Assembly (NCBI GenBank): GCA_008921705.1
Contig: VFFE01006842.1
Span: 327,394-391,393 of the forward strand
Direction: 5' to 3'
DNA from: Burhinus oedicnemus
Taxonomy: Eukaryota; Chordata; Aves; Charadriiformes; Burhinidae
DNA: 64,000 bases
Positions 47,086 to 60,060 of this stretch are shown in pieces. Every line of letters starts with the position of its first letter. Position 1 is the stretch's first letter. The notes under the pieces are model-generated. The model searched no databases and was not told the origin of the DNA. It worked only from the letters and a program-made list of their open reading frames with translations. The translations under genes were made by a program, and so were the position numbers.

Positions 47086-48731
47086 GCACCAGGCAGGAGC
47101 ACAGGGTCAGCTGGGGAAAATGGTGAGGGTCAGAGCTGAACTGGGTGTGGAGGAAGGAACTGGGTAACAGTCAGGACAAACTAAGGACAGGGGACTAAGG
47201 AAGCTGAGAGATGACTCCAGCAGAGAGGAAAGCAAGAGGCTTGGCTGAGTCAGGCAGCATCGGTACTACAAGGCGGCATCCAGGATGATGGCTGGATCAG
47301 GCCAGAGCAAAGTCTGTTAGGAGTTAAATGAGGGCTACTGTGATATAAGGCAAAAACTAAGGTAGAGTATTATCTGGCAGTGTTACAGTTACTGTCACGT
47401 TCCCTGCCTGCTGGGCTTGTCCTGATAGAGCAGGTCACAGGCCTATATTTCACTAATGAGGTTAATCAAGACACAGAGAAATGGGTACAGATGCTGCCTA
47501 CAGGGTTAGTTTACACCCATAGGGTCTAGTACCAAGCCTCTACAGCGATACTTGCAGAACTCCTCTGGCAAATGATACATCATGGACCACTTATTTCTAT
47601 CTCTTGTTATTAATCCATGGAGGGATTTAGATTCTTTAGGAAATTTTAGTGGGGGAAAAGTTGCTTTTCTATTTCTTCAACAATAGATTACAGTCCCCAA
47701 ACGTGCTGTTTGATTTTTCCTGTTCTTGCTGACATATTGTCAAATTATTTTAATAATGGTAAAATTATCCAGCCATTAAAGAAATAAGAAAACAAATAAT
47801 CAATGCTGAACCACGTTGGTTGACTCTGTTTCTTTCTTCAACAATAAATTGCTTAAAATGAAGTACATATCGATGTTTTTTGTCTTTCTTTTAACAATTT
47901 TGGCTTGATTTGGAAATTCCTTACTTTTCTGCTGTAGGGAAATATGAAGAGATGCAGTTTTCAAGATGTTCTGAGTTTTCAGTGAAGGCTAGTATAACTG
48001 TTATTTGTTAGATTACAAGTTTTGTTTTCATCCCCCTATGTCAATGACTGATATCCTTCTCTGTAGTAATCTTTCAGTTATATGGCTTTTTAGAGGAACA
48101 AAACACTAGAAATCCCATGGATACTCGTGTGTGGTGGAAATTCTGTATCACTGCTGAAGACTTTAACTTTCATATGCTCCCATGGAGAAGGCAAAGTTCC
48201 TATGGGATCAATAATTTTGAACTAAAGAAAATCATTGTGAGACATATTTGTCCTTTTGCTGGTGTAGGGATGTTGGTAGAAAAATATTTCAACCTGTGAG
48301 TTGGAACACTTGACTAATTGTCCAGCAAGGACCACTAAAAAAAGGTATTGGGTCCTGGATGAGAAAATCCATCCAAAATACAAATGCAAGACATAAAAAC
48401 CTTGCCATGTAAACCCAATAGAAGAAGACAGCAGAAATGGTCTGGCAGGGGTTTTAAGGTGCCATCACTGTGCAGTTGCAGAAGGAGGGATGGACACGTG
48501 TTTTCCCCTGTGCATTCACAGGGACTGGTACAGGCAGGACCTATTCCTGCCACCACAGCTGTGTGATTCTGCCCTCCAAGCACAGTCCCCAGACTGGACT
48601 CTGCTCCTTGTGTCTGCTGGGTTTACAGCATGCTGAAGAAATAAAACAACTTGAGAGATAAAGTGACATTAATGCAGTGTCTCTTACCCTTTCTAAGGAA
48701 CAGGCTGAATGGTCCGGTCCTCAGCTGACAA
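47086..48731. other. non-genic sequence
   Basis: The 47086-47450 part is purine-rich and GC-richer, possibly an unrecognised repeat. The remainder is unique. No gene is supported. Confidence 0.5.
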
Positions 48732-49080
48732 CCATTCCAGTATCTGAAGAGCACCTACAAGAAAGCTGGAGAGGGACTTTTTACAAGGTCACGTAGTGAT
48801 AAGTTGAGGGGTAATGGTTTCAAACTGGAAGAAGGGAGATTTATATTGGATAGCAGGAAGAAATTTTTCACTATGAGGGTGGTGAAGCACTGGAACAGGT
48901 TGCCCAGGGAAGTTGTGGAGGCCCCATCCCTGGAAGTGTTCAAGACCAGATTGGATGGGGCTTTGAGCAATCTGGTCTAGTGGGAGGTGTCCCTGCCCAT
49001 GGCAGGGGGGTTGGAACTAGATGATCTTCAAGGTCCCTTCCAATCTAAACCGTTCTATGGTTCTATTATGATTCTATGAT
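48732..49080 (+). mobile_element. CR1 LINE 3' end, young
   Basis: The copy begins 'attccagtatctgaagagca', continues 'acaagaaagctggagaggga' and retains the ORF2 C-terminal coding region. It then has 'caaggtcccttccaatcta' and several copies of the ATTCTATG tail to 49080. It is close to the copy at 7583-7896, so both probably come from one CR1 subfamily. It is 5'-truncated. Minus-strand frame 48755-48970 is its complement. Confidence 0.95.
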
Positions 49081-49829
49081 TTGTGTTGCTGCATTGATGC
49101 AGACTATATCAGCCCAGCTTAATGCAACCTTGTTCTGGAAACACAGGCTATGTCTACACTACTAAGTAAAACAGGCTAAAGATCATCAACTGGCACAGCA
49201 CAGTATGCACCCACACAGATAAATCCTCTCACCCCTTAAAACAGGGTGGCTGTAGCCAAGCTTCATTTTGGGGATGTTCACTGGGCTACACCAGCCCTTG
49301 AGTTTTGCCTAGCTACGGTCCACCCAGAGTTAAAACATACCAAGAATTGTGTTGGGAATGAAATAATATCAACTATTGTGTAGTTCTTGGAGAGTGCCCA
49401 GGCTCCGGTGGTTGGCTGCTATGGACGCAGCTCCAGGTGCTGAGTACAGCCTGTATACCTGCACGGGCCAGGTCAGTGGCGCACAGAGACTTGCTCTGGA
49501 TGCAGCCCAGACACTCCACCATGGTACATGGCCCTGCGTCTGAGCCTGGGCACAGCTCTGAGCCCACATACCTGCATGGGTTCTGTTTCTGGGGGTACCT
49601 GATCAGGTGATGGGCTGGAAATCTACCTGCTGCCTTACTTGAGAGGGTCTGACAGGCTCTTGGGGTCTGTGGGAGCGAATAGTTCAGTGAGGCACCCACA
49701 GAGTGAAACTGATTTTGCATTAAGCATTTCCCAGCTCATTTTCAATGGCAGGCAAATTCATGGTAAGCAGACTTTGTTGGTAGATAAGCCATAAACACAG
49801 AAAAGGACTACGTTTGTCAAATTGGTGAT
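49081..49829. other. non-genic sequence
   Basis: The string 'aggctatgtctacactacta' near 49147 resembles the terminus of old DNA transposons, but no matching right end is found. The 49390-49700 part is GC-richer, with overlapping minus-strand frames (115 and 66 codons) that have no recognisable domain. Confidence 0.45.
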
Positions 49830-50500
49830 TTTCTACCAGTTCCTCGCTCGGCTCCAATCCTCAGTTATATCCCAGCTGTCCTGAGGAATAATTAGTTAAT
49901 ATTTATGGAGCACTGTGAAGATGAAGACTGCTGGAATGGCGCTAAATGTTTTATTTACATGGTTTATAAACAGCAGCCCAGCAGTCCCGCATGGGGTTCA
50001 GCCCATCCCTGTGTTCACAGATTTCCACTGCAGGTTGTATCAGGATGGCTTTTATCATGATGTAATGTATTTTTATTGCGGTACTAGAACAAATGTATCC
50101 TTTAAATTATGTGATTAGTTTCAGTACAGCTCACTCTCCAGAATAGCTATCATAAAGCGTGAGACTTTGAAAGCATTGCCAAATTTAAATTTAGACTTCA
50201 GTCTATGATTTCATGTCAAAAATTTATGCACAGCCTCATTTGTCAGGCAGCATTATTGATTTTATAATGTGTAATGTTTTTCTTATTGAAAAAGTGTTCC
50301 CAGGCCTGAGCTTATTAACACAGTGTTGATTACTCTTTGGGGGCAAGCAAACGGTTTTTCCATTTATTAAAGATGATAAGAAATGGGAAATCATGGTTTT
50401 TATATACACATTATGTGAATGAAAATTATGGTTACTGATTAAATAATATGAAGCTTGAAAATTAAAGTATAACACAATACTTCCCCTTTATAAAGTTGCA
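49830..50500. other. candidate conserved noncoding block
   Basis: The block includes at 49898-49958 a string (taatatttatggagcactgt, then aagactgctggaatggcgct) like the shared tail of ancient SINEs. It is followed by long low-noise AT-rich sequence such as 'gccaaatttaaatttagact'. Old exapted SINEs often sit in conserved noncoding elements, hence the suspicion. No coding exon is evident; the frames at 49915-50118 and 50236-50475 show nothing protein-like. The judgement rests on texture only. Confidence 0.25.
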
Positions 50501-53500
50501 TAAGTTGCTAGAAAGTCTGCCTGTATTTTACACACCTATTAGTAATGCTACTTTTCCTTCTTTTTTACCCCAAAGTTTACATAAAAGCACAATATTGCGT
50601 CTGTCTTTTCAGCAATTCCTGCATCAGCTAAAGTGATAACTCTCTGCTTGAAGCATCATCATCATGCCCATAGTGAGCAGATTCAAACATGCCAGAGGAT
50701 TATAGTTTTTGTGAGGAGCAGACAGTCAGAGAGCAGAAGACTGCTAAAAAATCTAAAATCGAAGGTTGGGTTGTTTTTGGGGGAGGGGATGTTGTGTTGG
50801 GTTTGGGGTTTTTTCTTTTCTCAGAGACAGGCGTGGGATTTAGATACCCAACTTTCTCAACAAAAGGCAAGCAGCCTTCTCTCTTTACCAGCACATCCTG
50901 TAGGGTTATAATGATACAGACTGTATAATGCTGCAATAGTGTAACATGACGATATTAAATCAATGAGGTACAGGTCAAGCTTCTGGTCTTATTGGAGTCA
51001 ATGGCCAAACACCTCTGACTTCCATATGACCAAAAACTCATTTATTATTTTTCCATGACACTGCTCAGCAGTTTCTCAGTCCTGTGTACCCTGAGGTGTA
51101 CTCCATTCTCAGTTCCTCAAATACTCAGATGAAGATCCAGATAGAAGAGATGCTCAGTTCATGTTTTTCCCTAAAAGCTGTCTTATTTGCACATTCTGGT
51201 TTTCACTAGGGAAATTGCTGGCAGCAGCTCCTCTTATGTAGTGTAAACACATAAATAAGCTTTGCAGCAATTAATATTGGTCAAGTTTCAAGACTATCCC
51301 CACATCTCCACTCTTTTGGAATCCATTATCAACTTTTTCATTATTAACACACCACTTAATTTGGCTTTATAGACTGCCCATAAACTCCTTCTATTATGCC
51401 ATGTTCATGTTTATATCCCCAGTCCTTCTCCTCCTCCCAGAGGAGTCTGTGGAAATGCGTGTTACTTTCAAAACATGTAGCACTGGGCTATTATGTTGCA
51501 GGGTTGATAGTGGCTGAATAGGCAACTTCTTAGAAGTAATTCTCCATGTCCTCTCCTCCTTGATAGCTCAGAGTCTCGGTCTCCTCTGGAGAATTAGTGG
51601 CAGATGGTGGTAAAGCTGAAATTAGCTGAAATCTTGCACTCTTCCAATGATTATCTTCCTCTCCGGAATGCAAAACAAGGGTAGATATCTCCCTTGAAGG
51701 AAGCTGATACGGGTCTTCGACGGACACAGCAGGGAATCCATTGCAGTATCTTCTTGTGAGTTTTCAGCCTCCTCTCCTGCTTAAGTCCACTTGGATTTTT
51801 AATTATCTTTCAGATCCTCTTTTCATTTTGCTAGCTCAGAAATACAGAATAAAGCCTACCCCCTGTTTGCCATCCAATTCACTCACAGTCTTCTGTCGCA
51901 ATTATTGTACTATAATCCTCTCTCTCTGTTTTAATCCTTTTCCATAGTCAGTTTATTTCAGAATTAGGATTCTTATCCTTTGATCTATTAATTTACAGTT
52001 TAACCTTATGCTCTCTTTCTGCTTTTTATTTGGGGCATTACTGAGGTTTGCTTAAGTGGGGAGGAGAAGGCAGAGCAGGGCCTTCGTATTACACATTAAG
52101 GATCTGTAAAAGTAAGGCATTAGGGGAGTCCTCCTGAGGGATGGCTACTGGGAGAAAAATGCAATTTGGATTTGGATTTGAAAGCTAAGCAGAGTAGGGA
52201 AGCTAGAAATGAAAGAGCTGGGCAACATCACTCTGATGTTCATTCATTGAATGAAACATTGTATGGTTAGATTTGCTGAATAACTTCAAATAAAGTACAG
52301 CTGATAAATTTTGAAAAGCAAAAATTCCCCCTCCTCAACATACACGCCACACCCTGTAAATTGTTTGGATTTTTTTCTAGAGTGAATAGTCTGGCTTTGG
52401 TTTCAAATGCTTGAGAATGAAGAAACCAATTTTTTTTTCCTCTTTTTTCCTCTTTTTTTCTTTTCTTTTTCTTTTTTTTTTTTCTTTTTTTTCCAAAAGC
52501 CAAGAAACACTTGGGAATGAAGTGAAACTTTAAATTGAACAAAACTTTTCCTTTGAAGTTGAAAAATCTATTCTTTGCAAGAGTCTGTTCATGTATGGGA
52601 GGTAGCAAGCTTAACGGCAATATTGTTTAATAGAAAATGGGGGAGCACACAAAAAGTGAAAGACAGAATAGTTGCCTGAATGGACAAGACAGAAGGAGCA
52701 GTACACAGCTAAATAGGTGGACCTAGCACAGGTACTGAGCCATTTGTAGCTATTTTTCCTCATTTTCTTTTAGGTGCAGCTGTTGGTCTCCCCTTTTGTT
52801 GGAAAAGGGGCAAGGAGTGAGGGTGGGATCAAGAAACCGATTCACGTTTGGATGGCAGAAATGTCCACGGGGAAAGGGCTTCGAGAGCCCTGAGCTGAAA
52901 TACTGCTTTAGCTGCAGAATTCCCACATAACTGCAAGGAAGCAATCCCACGATTCGATGTCTCTCCTCCAAAAGGGAAATAATATATCCCGTGGTCAGAG
53001 TGGTGCTGCAATAGGATAAACCCACCAGTAGAAATAAAGCACTGCACAGAGAGAGGCCACTGAAAAAATCTCCTCCGGACTGTTAACCCCACCTGGCCTC
53101 AACAACAACCTGTGCAGGATGCGGGGTCTTCTCGCTGCGGTGTACAGGTACCCCTTTGAAGGACCAATAATGTCAATGGGGGATTTTTGCAGTAAATAAT
53201 AGAACACAAAAGAAAAAAAAAAAAGAAAGTTGCAAAGAGTACATGAAAATGAGAGTAACAGCTTCTTAGGAGTCTCTGCAATCTGTCATGTAAATAGAAA
53301 AGATACAGACATCTGCAAAGAACTTCTAGTACATATGGGGACACATTTCAGATTGTCTATCCTGCACCCAAAACATTGCACTGTGTTCCTTTGCATATTG
53401 GTGTGTTAGCAGCAAGTGAAAGTGAGAAAAGCTGCAGTCACCAGCCTCAATTTGTTTGCATAAATCAAGTGTACTTCAAAGTTGGCCCTTAATGACTTTA

Positions 53501-55911
53501 TTATTTGTCCATCTGACACACAGCGCTCTAAAAGTATGTGCCTAGAGGTGAGCAACACAGTCACACCCCTCTACAGAAGAAACCAGTCTGACAAAATATC
53601 AGACAGAGGAAAAAAAATCTGCTTCAAAACCAGCTCTTTACAGGCTGTGACTTTTCCTGAGGGGAAAAATAGAAAATCATGCATTTGCTTATCCAGATAA
53701 AAATGATGCCATTTCCAAAAATATAAAATCCCTAAAAAATGAAAATATAACAAGTGGATCAGCTCCTTTTAAGTCACATCTTGAAATTTGAAAAAATGTT
53801 GTGGCTTAATCTTAAAAAGCCTTGCCTGTAGTGAATTGTAAATATTTTAAATCGTCACAGACAATTCCAGTATTATCTCTTCATTTATCTGATGCTTTTT
53901 TCCAAATCACCATAATGTCTAAAAATACTGATGCTATGATGAATGCTGATGCTGCAATAGATGTATAAACCCATATGTGAAAATTTATTGTCATATGGGA
54001 AGCCTTATTGGTCCTTACCCTCTCTGGCATGATATTCTGCTGCAGTGATGCCAGCGGTCAACACACAGTAAGAGTGACCTGTCTTTAGCCATACACAAGC
54101 TGTACATGGTTTTTAATATTTTTGTCACGGTTACTGTAAACATTAAAGCAGGTCCCTGGATTTTAACTACTTGAAAACTGCCAGCAAAGACAGAGAACTC
54201 TGTTAAACCTTGAAGCTGGCTGTGACTCCTGGTTCTGGGCCAAGTGGTCTTCATGAGCATGAGGAGGCATTTCACTGAGCAGCGTTTGCTTTTTCTCCTC
54301 TGGAAAGAAGGTTGGTGGTCGGCTGGTTTTTTGCATATTGTTCTGTGGCAACTGGAGAACCATTAGTGGTGCATATACCCTTGCTTTATAGCATATAGAC
54401 ACTCAAGGAGATGGGAAAAGATGCCCTGTAGTCTAGCCCATTATTAATGTGTCTGCTTCTTTAAAAGGTCAACCTATTTTAACGATCAATTCTGTGCGAG
54501 AAATGTTTTTTGAAATGAGTGCTGTGATATCCTTCTGATTTTGGTTCTCTTAACCCCCCTGTAAAGTAATAGAGGTATAAATATTAAACATCCCATTTCC
54601 TTTACAGCTTGGATTGATTGGGGGTGGAATTCTGACAGCCAATGTGATTCATTTTCCAAAACCAAAGAAAATCACTCTGATAGAATAATAGAGTAAAACA
54701 GAAGAGATTAGGACATGTGGGATCACTGGTACCAACCCAAAACCTAAACTGCTACAGTGTTAGGATTCAGACAGCTGTTCTGCCTAAGGAAGAGCTGTGG
54801 ATTTGGCCCCACAAACCATGCTTTCTGCTCTTTACTTTAATCCTTCTCTGGTAGATTTTGCAGTGGGATTTTATACTTGGACCTTAGTTTTGCATTTGAG
54901 CCCAGATAATCAAAATTCCTTAGTGGAGATCTCAAAAATTTGTTGAGCGGGTTTGATTGTGAACTGGGAGTTAATACTGAAAAGAGTATGGTCTTTTGAA
55001 TGCTGAGTTTATTCATTCTTTGCTAAAGGACATATTTGGTCAAAAAACCAGAATGGCGCATTTTTCAACAAGTACAAATACTTTTATTATCTGTTCCTTG
55101 CTTGTTTGTTGCAAAAAAAAAAAGCTTTGATGGCTTAGCTTCTTTGAGTGGAGTGTAATTTAACAGTGTTTGTCCTATCGGCTATGAGAATCTCGGGATC
55201 AGGTTGCATGCCAGGGCAGCAGTGAAATTGTTCTAATGAATATACTCATTCAGCTGTGGGCTCTATTGTACAACCAAATGGTAATTGTCTGACTTCCAGA
55301 AATTGTCTGACAGACTGAGTTGTTTGAAAATGTGCTCTTTCCTCTTCTATTTCCAAATTCCTGGGCATGAACACCTTTATTCTTTTCAACTGCTTGTATT
55401 TATGTTCCTAAATCTCTATGACCTAGAAACCTTCTCTTACTTTAGGTGAGCACATTTCTTATGCTTCCGTTGCTTGAGACATCAGAAAGCGATGTAGAGT
55501 GATGAACAGACATTCTTCATACTGTAATTTGTTATACCCAGGGAAAAAGCAACCTGAAAATGTAAATGCAAGGAGTACAGCTTATCTGCTAAAAAAAAAT
55601 ATTCAACTGACTGAAAGGTGGTAGAGAAGAATTAAAAAAACAAACAATTACAAATACAACATTTTTCACTATTGCTCGCTGTGTGTGTTTATGTGACAGG
55701 GACATGTTTAAAACAAAAAAAACCAACTTGAAAGATTCTTCAAGGTTTATGCTTGTCTATTACCGTTGTGTTGAAGCTACATTCCTGCTAAAATACATGC
55801 CTTGCTCTGAACTAATGGGAAAGACACATATGAAATCATTCACAATTTGGAGTACCTCTAAGGTTTATATATATGTATGTATGTATAAAGTGATATGTAA
55901 GAGCCACCAAC
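50501..55911. other. long non-genic stretch
   Basis: About 5.4 kb. A T/C-rich tract lies at 52437-52494 and an A-run at about 53210-53225. Overlapping minus-strand frames cover 52750-53344 in a patch with more CpGs than its surroundings, but no gene is recognised. A TATG microsatellite at 55865-55888 precedes the next CR1. Confidence 0.5.
52437..52494. repeat. T/C-rich low-complexity tract
   Basis: About 58 bp of pyrimidines, mostly T with scattered C. Its complement gives the Lys-rich part of the minus-strand frame at 52267-52620, which is therefore not a gene. Confidence 0.85.
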
Positions 55912-56391
55912 ATAAGAAGGACCTGGACCTATTGGAGTGAGTCCAGAGGAGGGCCACGAAGATGATCAGAGAGCTGGAGCACCTCTCCTATGAGGACAGG
56001 CTGAGAGAGTTGGGGTTGTTCAGGCTGGAGAAGAGAAGGCTCCGAGGAGACCTTACTGTGGCCTTCCAGTATCTGAAAGGGCCTACAGAAGAGATGGGGA
56101 GGGACTTTTTATCAGGGAGTGTAGTGATAGGACGAGGGGTAATGGTTTTAAACTGAAAGAGGGGAGATTTAGATTAGATATTAGGAAGAAATTCTTTATG
56201 ATGAGGGTGGTGAGGCACTGGAACTGGTTGCCCAGAGAAGTTGTGGATGCCCCATCCCTGGAAGCATTCAAGGCCAGATTGGATGGAGCTTTGAGCAACC
56301 TGGAAGGTGTCCGTACCTATGGCAGGGGCGTTGGAACTGGGTGACCTTTAAGGTCCCTTCCAACTCTAACCATTCTATGGTTCTATGATTG
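55912..56391 (+). mobile_element. CR1 LINE, about 480-bp 3' part, young
   Basis: The copy opens 'ataagaaggacctggaccta', then 'gagtccagaggagggccacg'. The frame at 55962-56156 reads [20 protein letters not shown], the conserved ORF2 C-terminal motif, and later text keeps 'ggcactggaactggttgccc'. The 3' UTR has 'taaggtcccttccaactc', then the ATTCTATG-type tail, which grades into a TA/CT microsatellite. The ORF2 frame is interrupted near 56157, so it is inactive. The target contained TATG/TATA repeats, visible on both sides. Confidence 0.95.
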
Positions 56392-56475
56392 TATATATAA
56401 TCTCTCTCTCTCTCATATACATATAAAACACATGCAAATATATATGCTTATGTAGATACACATGCATACATATCT
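56386..56475. repeat. TA/CT/ACATA simple-repeat tract after the CR1 tail
   Basis: TATA, then CTCTCTCTCTCTC, then ATACATATA-type sequence directly follows the CR1 octamer tail. Similar TATG repeats at 55865-55888 lie just before the CR1. The LINE appears to have inserted into an existing microsatellite, or to have seeded part of it. Confidence 0.75.
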
Positions 56476-56941
56476 ACGTATACTAGATAAATTATTTTTC
56501 ATTAAAAGCTTTTCAGTGTAACACTAGGAAACCAAATACCCTTTCCTACTAAGACGACCTGTATGATACGTCTAGAAATGGTACAGTATTTCCTACGTTG
56601 TAAGGTCAGTGGGCCTCGACACTTTTTCAGTCCAGTTATCACTTTGGCTGGTGGGTAGTTTCTCCCTCTTGAAGACTTAGTTTCCCTGGCTAGCCTGCCA
56701 AGGAGGAAATTGCATGTTGATAATGTGGTTTGGGGGCTGTGGCCATTTGTTTAGAAATTAGATTAATGTCACCAGCTTGTTTCATGTTATTGTCCAACAT
56801 AAAGCTGTTAGAATAATACCTTTAAATCACATGCAAATACATAGTAAGATGGAGATGAGATATTTAATATTTCAGCACCTGTCTCTACCATTCTTTACCC
56901 TCCCTTACGTCTTCACAATATTTATAAGTATTTAAAGCTAA
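56476..56941. other. non-genic sequence
   Basis: AT-rich unique sequence without recognisable features. Confidence 0.6.
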
Positions 56942-57400
56942 TTAAAATGAGGATTGAAGTGGGTGATCTGAGAAAGAATGACTTGCAGTCACATTCTTTT
57001 TTATGATTTCTCTGAATCTCTGCGAGGTCTGTCTTCCCCAGAAATACAATGGAGGGGAAGACGGATTGCTCCAGGATTGGTAATATGATATAGAGTCTTT
57101 TATTTCTGCATTGTCAGTACAATGCCAGTCTAAGTCTCTGTGACTAAAAGTTGTTACCATCTGATGGCTCTTCAATGGGCTATTGGAAATGAGTTTCATG
57201 GTTCCAGTTTCCAGCAGTGAGCCATCCACATCAGAAAAGCCATCATTGCACTCGGCAGTACTAATTGGCACCCTTGTCACCAGCCAAGGACTATAATGGG
57301 CTGATGGTAGTCCCTTCAGATCAGAGCTTAGGAACATTGCTGTTGAAGCTTTTATTCCTGCTCCCTGTGCAATACATTTTTTGTGGACAGACAGAGACAT
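56942..57400 (-). other. longest open frame (152 codons), unrecognised
   Basis: This minus-strand frame starts MSLSVHKKC and ends SDHPLQSSF before TAA. Upstream of the ATG it stays open for another 12 codons to a stop. It is rich in Ser, has balanced amino acid use and no low complexity. There is no signal peptide, membrane segment or catalytic motif I can name. A second frame is also open over its first third, which weakens the coding case. A frame of this length is near the maximum expected by chance in 64 kb. It could be a terminal exon or a domesticated fragment, but I favour chance. Confidence 0.2.
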
Positions 57401-58440
57401 TTCCAGAGCTGTCAGTCTGGTACTTTTTTCCGCAAGTTACTATATTCTAATGAAAAACATTTTACTAAAAGAATTTAGCAGAGATTTACAGTGTTCTTTT
57501 TGTTTTAATTTTAAGTACTGCATTTTCAACAGTAACGTTTAGAGCCTATTGGGACTTCCTATATTATACACTTACATGTTGTTGATAGTTTTGGGGAACA
57601 TCATTAAAATCATGCACTATCTTAGGAACCCATGTAGCTTCCACAGTGTCGCAGAATGTTATCTTCTTAATGTATTCTTCCTGCGTCCTTTTGAGGCTAG
57701 GACATCTAGTCTTGTCATTTCAGAAAAGTGAAATAAGGGATGTGAACAGATATCCCTTTCCAGATCCAAATGCACTGGTTTGTAGAAACCTCTGTCCTCA
57801 GCTGCCCTCCTCCTAGAAGTTACTGACTCCACCAATGCTCTGGAAGAGCAGTTTGTATGAATGTCCCCTGTGTCGCTCTAGGGAAAATCAGACTAACTGT
57901 TTCAGACCACCCAATTATTCTACTAGAAGTAGCCTTGCAAATTTTGCCTGAAGGCAGTTGGAGAAATTTCATACAGAATTTCACCAGCACTTACACAGGC
58001 TCAGCAAATTCTTGTAGTGTGTAATGATGAGGTCCTAATCTCCTCTTCTGACAAAGGTGGGACCAAAAGAGAAAGTTTTTCCAGACTGGAGGCACAAGAA
58101 AGCTTACTAGGATCTCTAGGGCAAAAAACCAAACTTAGGCAAGTGCTAGACGAACCAAATGACACTAGCACTTAATTGAGGTACTTGCTATCAGAGCAAT
58201 AGTTAAAAAGGATTAATGCTATTAACAGAATTCATTGCAGAGTCAAAGTAAAGCTCAGTTCAGTAGGGTACATGTTCTTCTTTAAGGATATGAATATTTC
58301 TTTAAGGTCAATGAGATCGTTTACATTTTTAATCTCAAGCACTTGCTTACACACCTTGATGATCTGAGTTTTACAGTAATAGAATAGATAAAAAACTATT
58401 AAAAGGGTTAAAGGAATAAGAACACTGCTTGAGAGTGTGA

Positions 58441-58538
58441 GTGGGGGGGAAGAGACAGAGAGCAAGAGAGAAAACAAGAAGGAAATGGAAAGAGAAAAAT
58501 TGGGAGAAAAAAGAAAGGAAAAAAGAAAGAGAAAAATC
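58441..58538. repeat. purine-rich low-complexity tract
   Basis: Almost 100 bp of A and G with few pyrimidines on the plus strand (gggggggaagagacagagag and similar). Polypurine tracts can adopt non-B structure, but nothing indicates a function here. Confidence 0.85.
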
Positions 58539-60020
58539 TTACATTTCTATTATTTTGCTAAAGTCAAATGTTATTTAAGATTCTGTAATGTTTCAAAAAC
58601 TACTTTTTACTTTCAATATTTTCCCTGTGATCAGAGCTGGAAGTGCCAAAATACTATGAGAAAAGCTGTTTTAATGTTAATTTTGGCCATGGACAGAAGC
58701 AGAAGTGTGAAAAATCTCACCACCAGCAATCTTTCACATTACATTTCCTTCCAGTTTGAAGTTTCAAGCAGTTAGGATTAACACTTGATTTTGGATCCTA
58801 ATCGAAATTGAACCTGAACCTTTTCAGGTACTGTCATCGCTAATTAGGAGAGCTGACTCTGTGTTTACATAATAATAAATAGCTATTGAGAGCTACTTCT
58901 GAGAGGATATGAGTTCCAACGAACGTCCATTATATCACTCATTCAGCAAAGTATGATAAATTAAATTGTGGAAGTCAATACCACAAGCACTAATCAGGGT
59001 GAAAATGTTGTGGTTATAATAAAGGTCTTTCATACTCTAACTGCTTAGGTCCTTTTACAGTGCTTATAACTGTGATATCTGAACAATACCCGTGATCTCT
59101 GTATGTCTTATTTTCCAGTCACTGACATCCATTAAGAAGGAATCTGACAGTTTGTGTTCTAATAATTATGATGCAGTAAAGAGTAATTATAGTTTTTTAT
59201 TATTGAGCAGTCTATGTTATTAATGAGAATAGTAGCTGAGAAAAACATTTATGAATTGCCTGTACATTTGCTTTCAACAAAAAAAAAAAGGATGGCAAAT
59301 AACTTCTTGGAAGAGGAGGAGCTTTCTGGTATCCATGGTTTTACAAAATTACCAGCTGTGAATTTTCATACTTCCTCTGGTGTATGTGCCATTGATCACT
59401 ATAAGAACTGGGATAATGAACTAAACACAAGCTTGAAATGCTAGATATATATTTGAATGTATTATTTGTAAAGAAAACAAAATCTATAATAATACAAAGT
59501 ATCTTAGCAAATTAAGAAGTTCCCTCTCATACATAAAAGGCTAAAGGAAGAAATTAAAAAGAGATTGTCTTTTTCTGAAAGAGAATAATCAAGATTGTAA
59601 TCTCTTTCTGTTACTAAAGATAATGTCTGAATTAGAAAATGATATAAATTGGTGTCTCTTTTCTAATAAGTATTATAAGGCACATATTATATACCAAGAT
59701 AACTATATGTGTACCTAGACCTGTTTTTCCTGTAAGCTCATCAGTTGAAAGATGATCAATCATATTTTGCCATTTTGGGTCTGGCTCACTGCTGTTGCTG
59801 ATCAGCGTTACTGAGGTTAGGGAAGGCATGGTATCCTGCACCACCTGAAGATTCATCTCCTTGAGTAAAACCTGTAATTATACATAGTTGGCTGTGTGAT
59901 CGGTGGTTTTGCTGTCATCTGCTGCTACTTATCAATATCTTTCCTCTAACAAATACATTTTTCTTCCACTGGAATGGTCACTGGGAATAAGTTCAACAGC
60001 ATATTTTTATAATAGGTAGA

Positions 60021-60060
60021 CCTATGATGCAGTAAAACCCTGCCTATGATGTAGTAAAAG
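60021..60060. repeat. short tandem duplication, 22-bp period
   Basis: 'cctatgatgcagtaaaaccc' is followed 22 bp later by 'cctatgatgtagtaaaag'. Confidence 0.7.

Noticed and set aside
52267..52620. 117-codon minus-strand frame with a Lys run
   Set aside because: The Lys-rich part is the complement of the T/C tract at 52437-52494; no other protein features.
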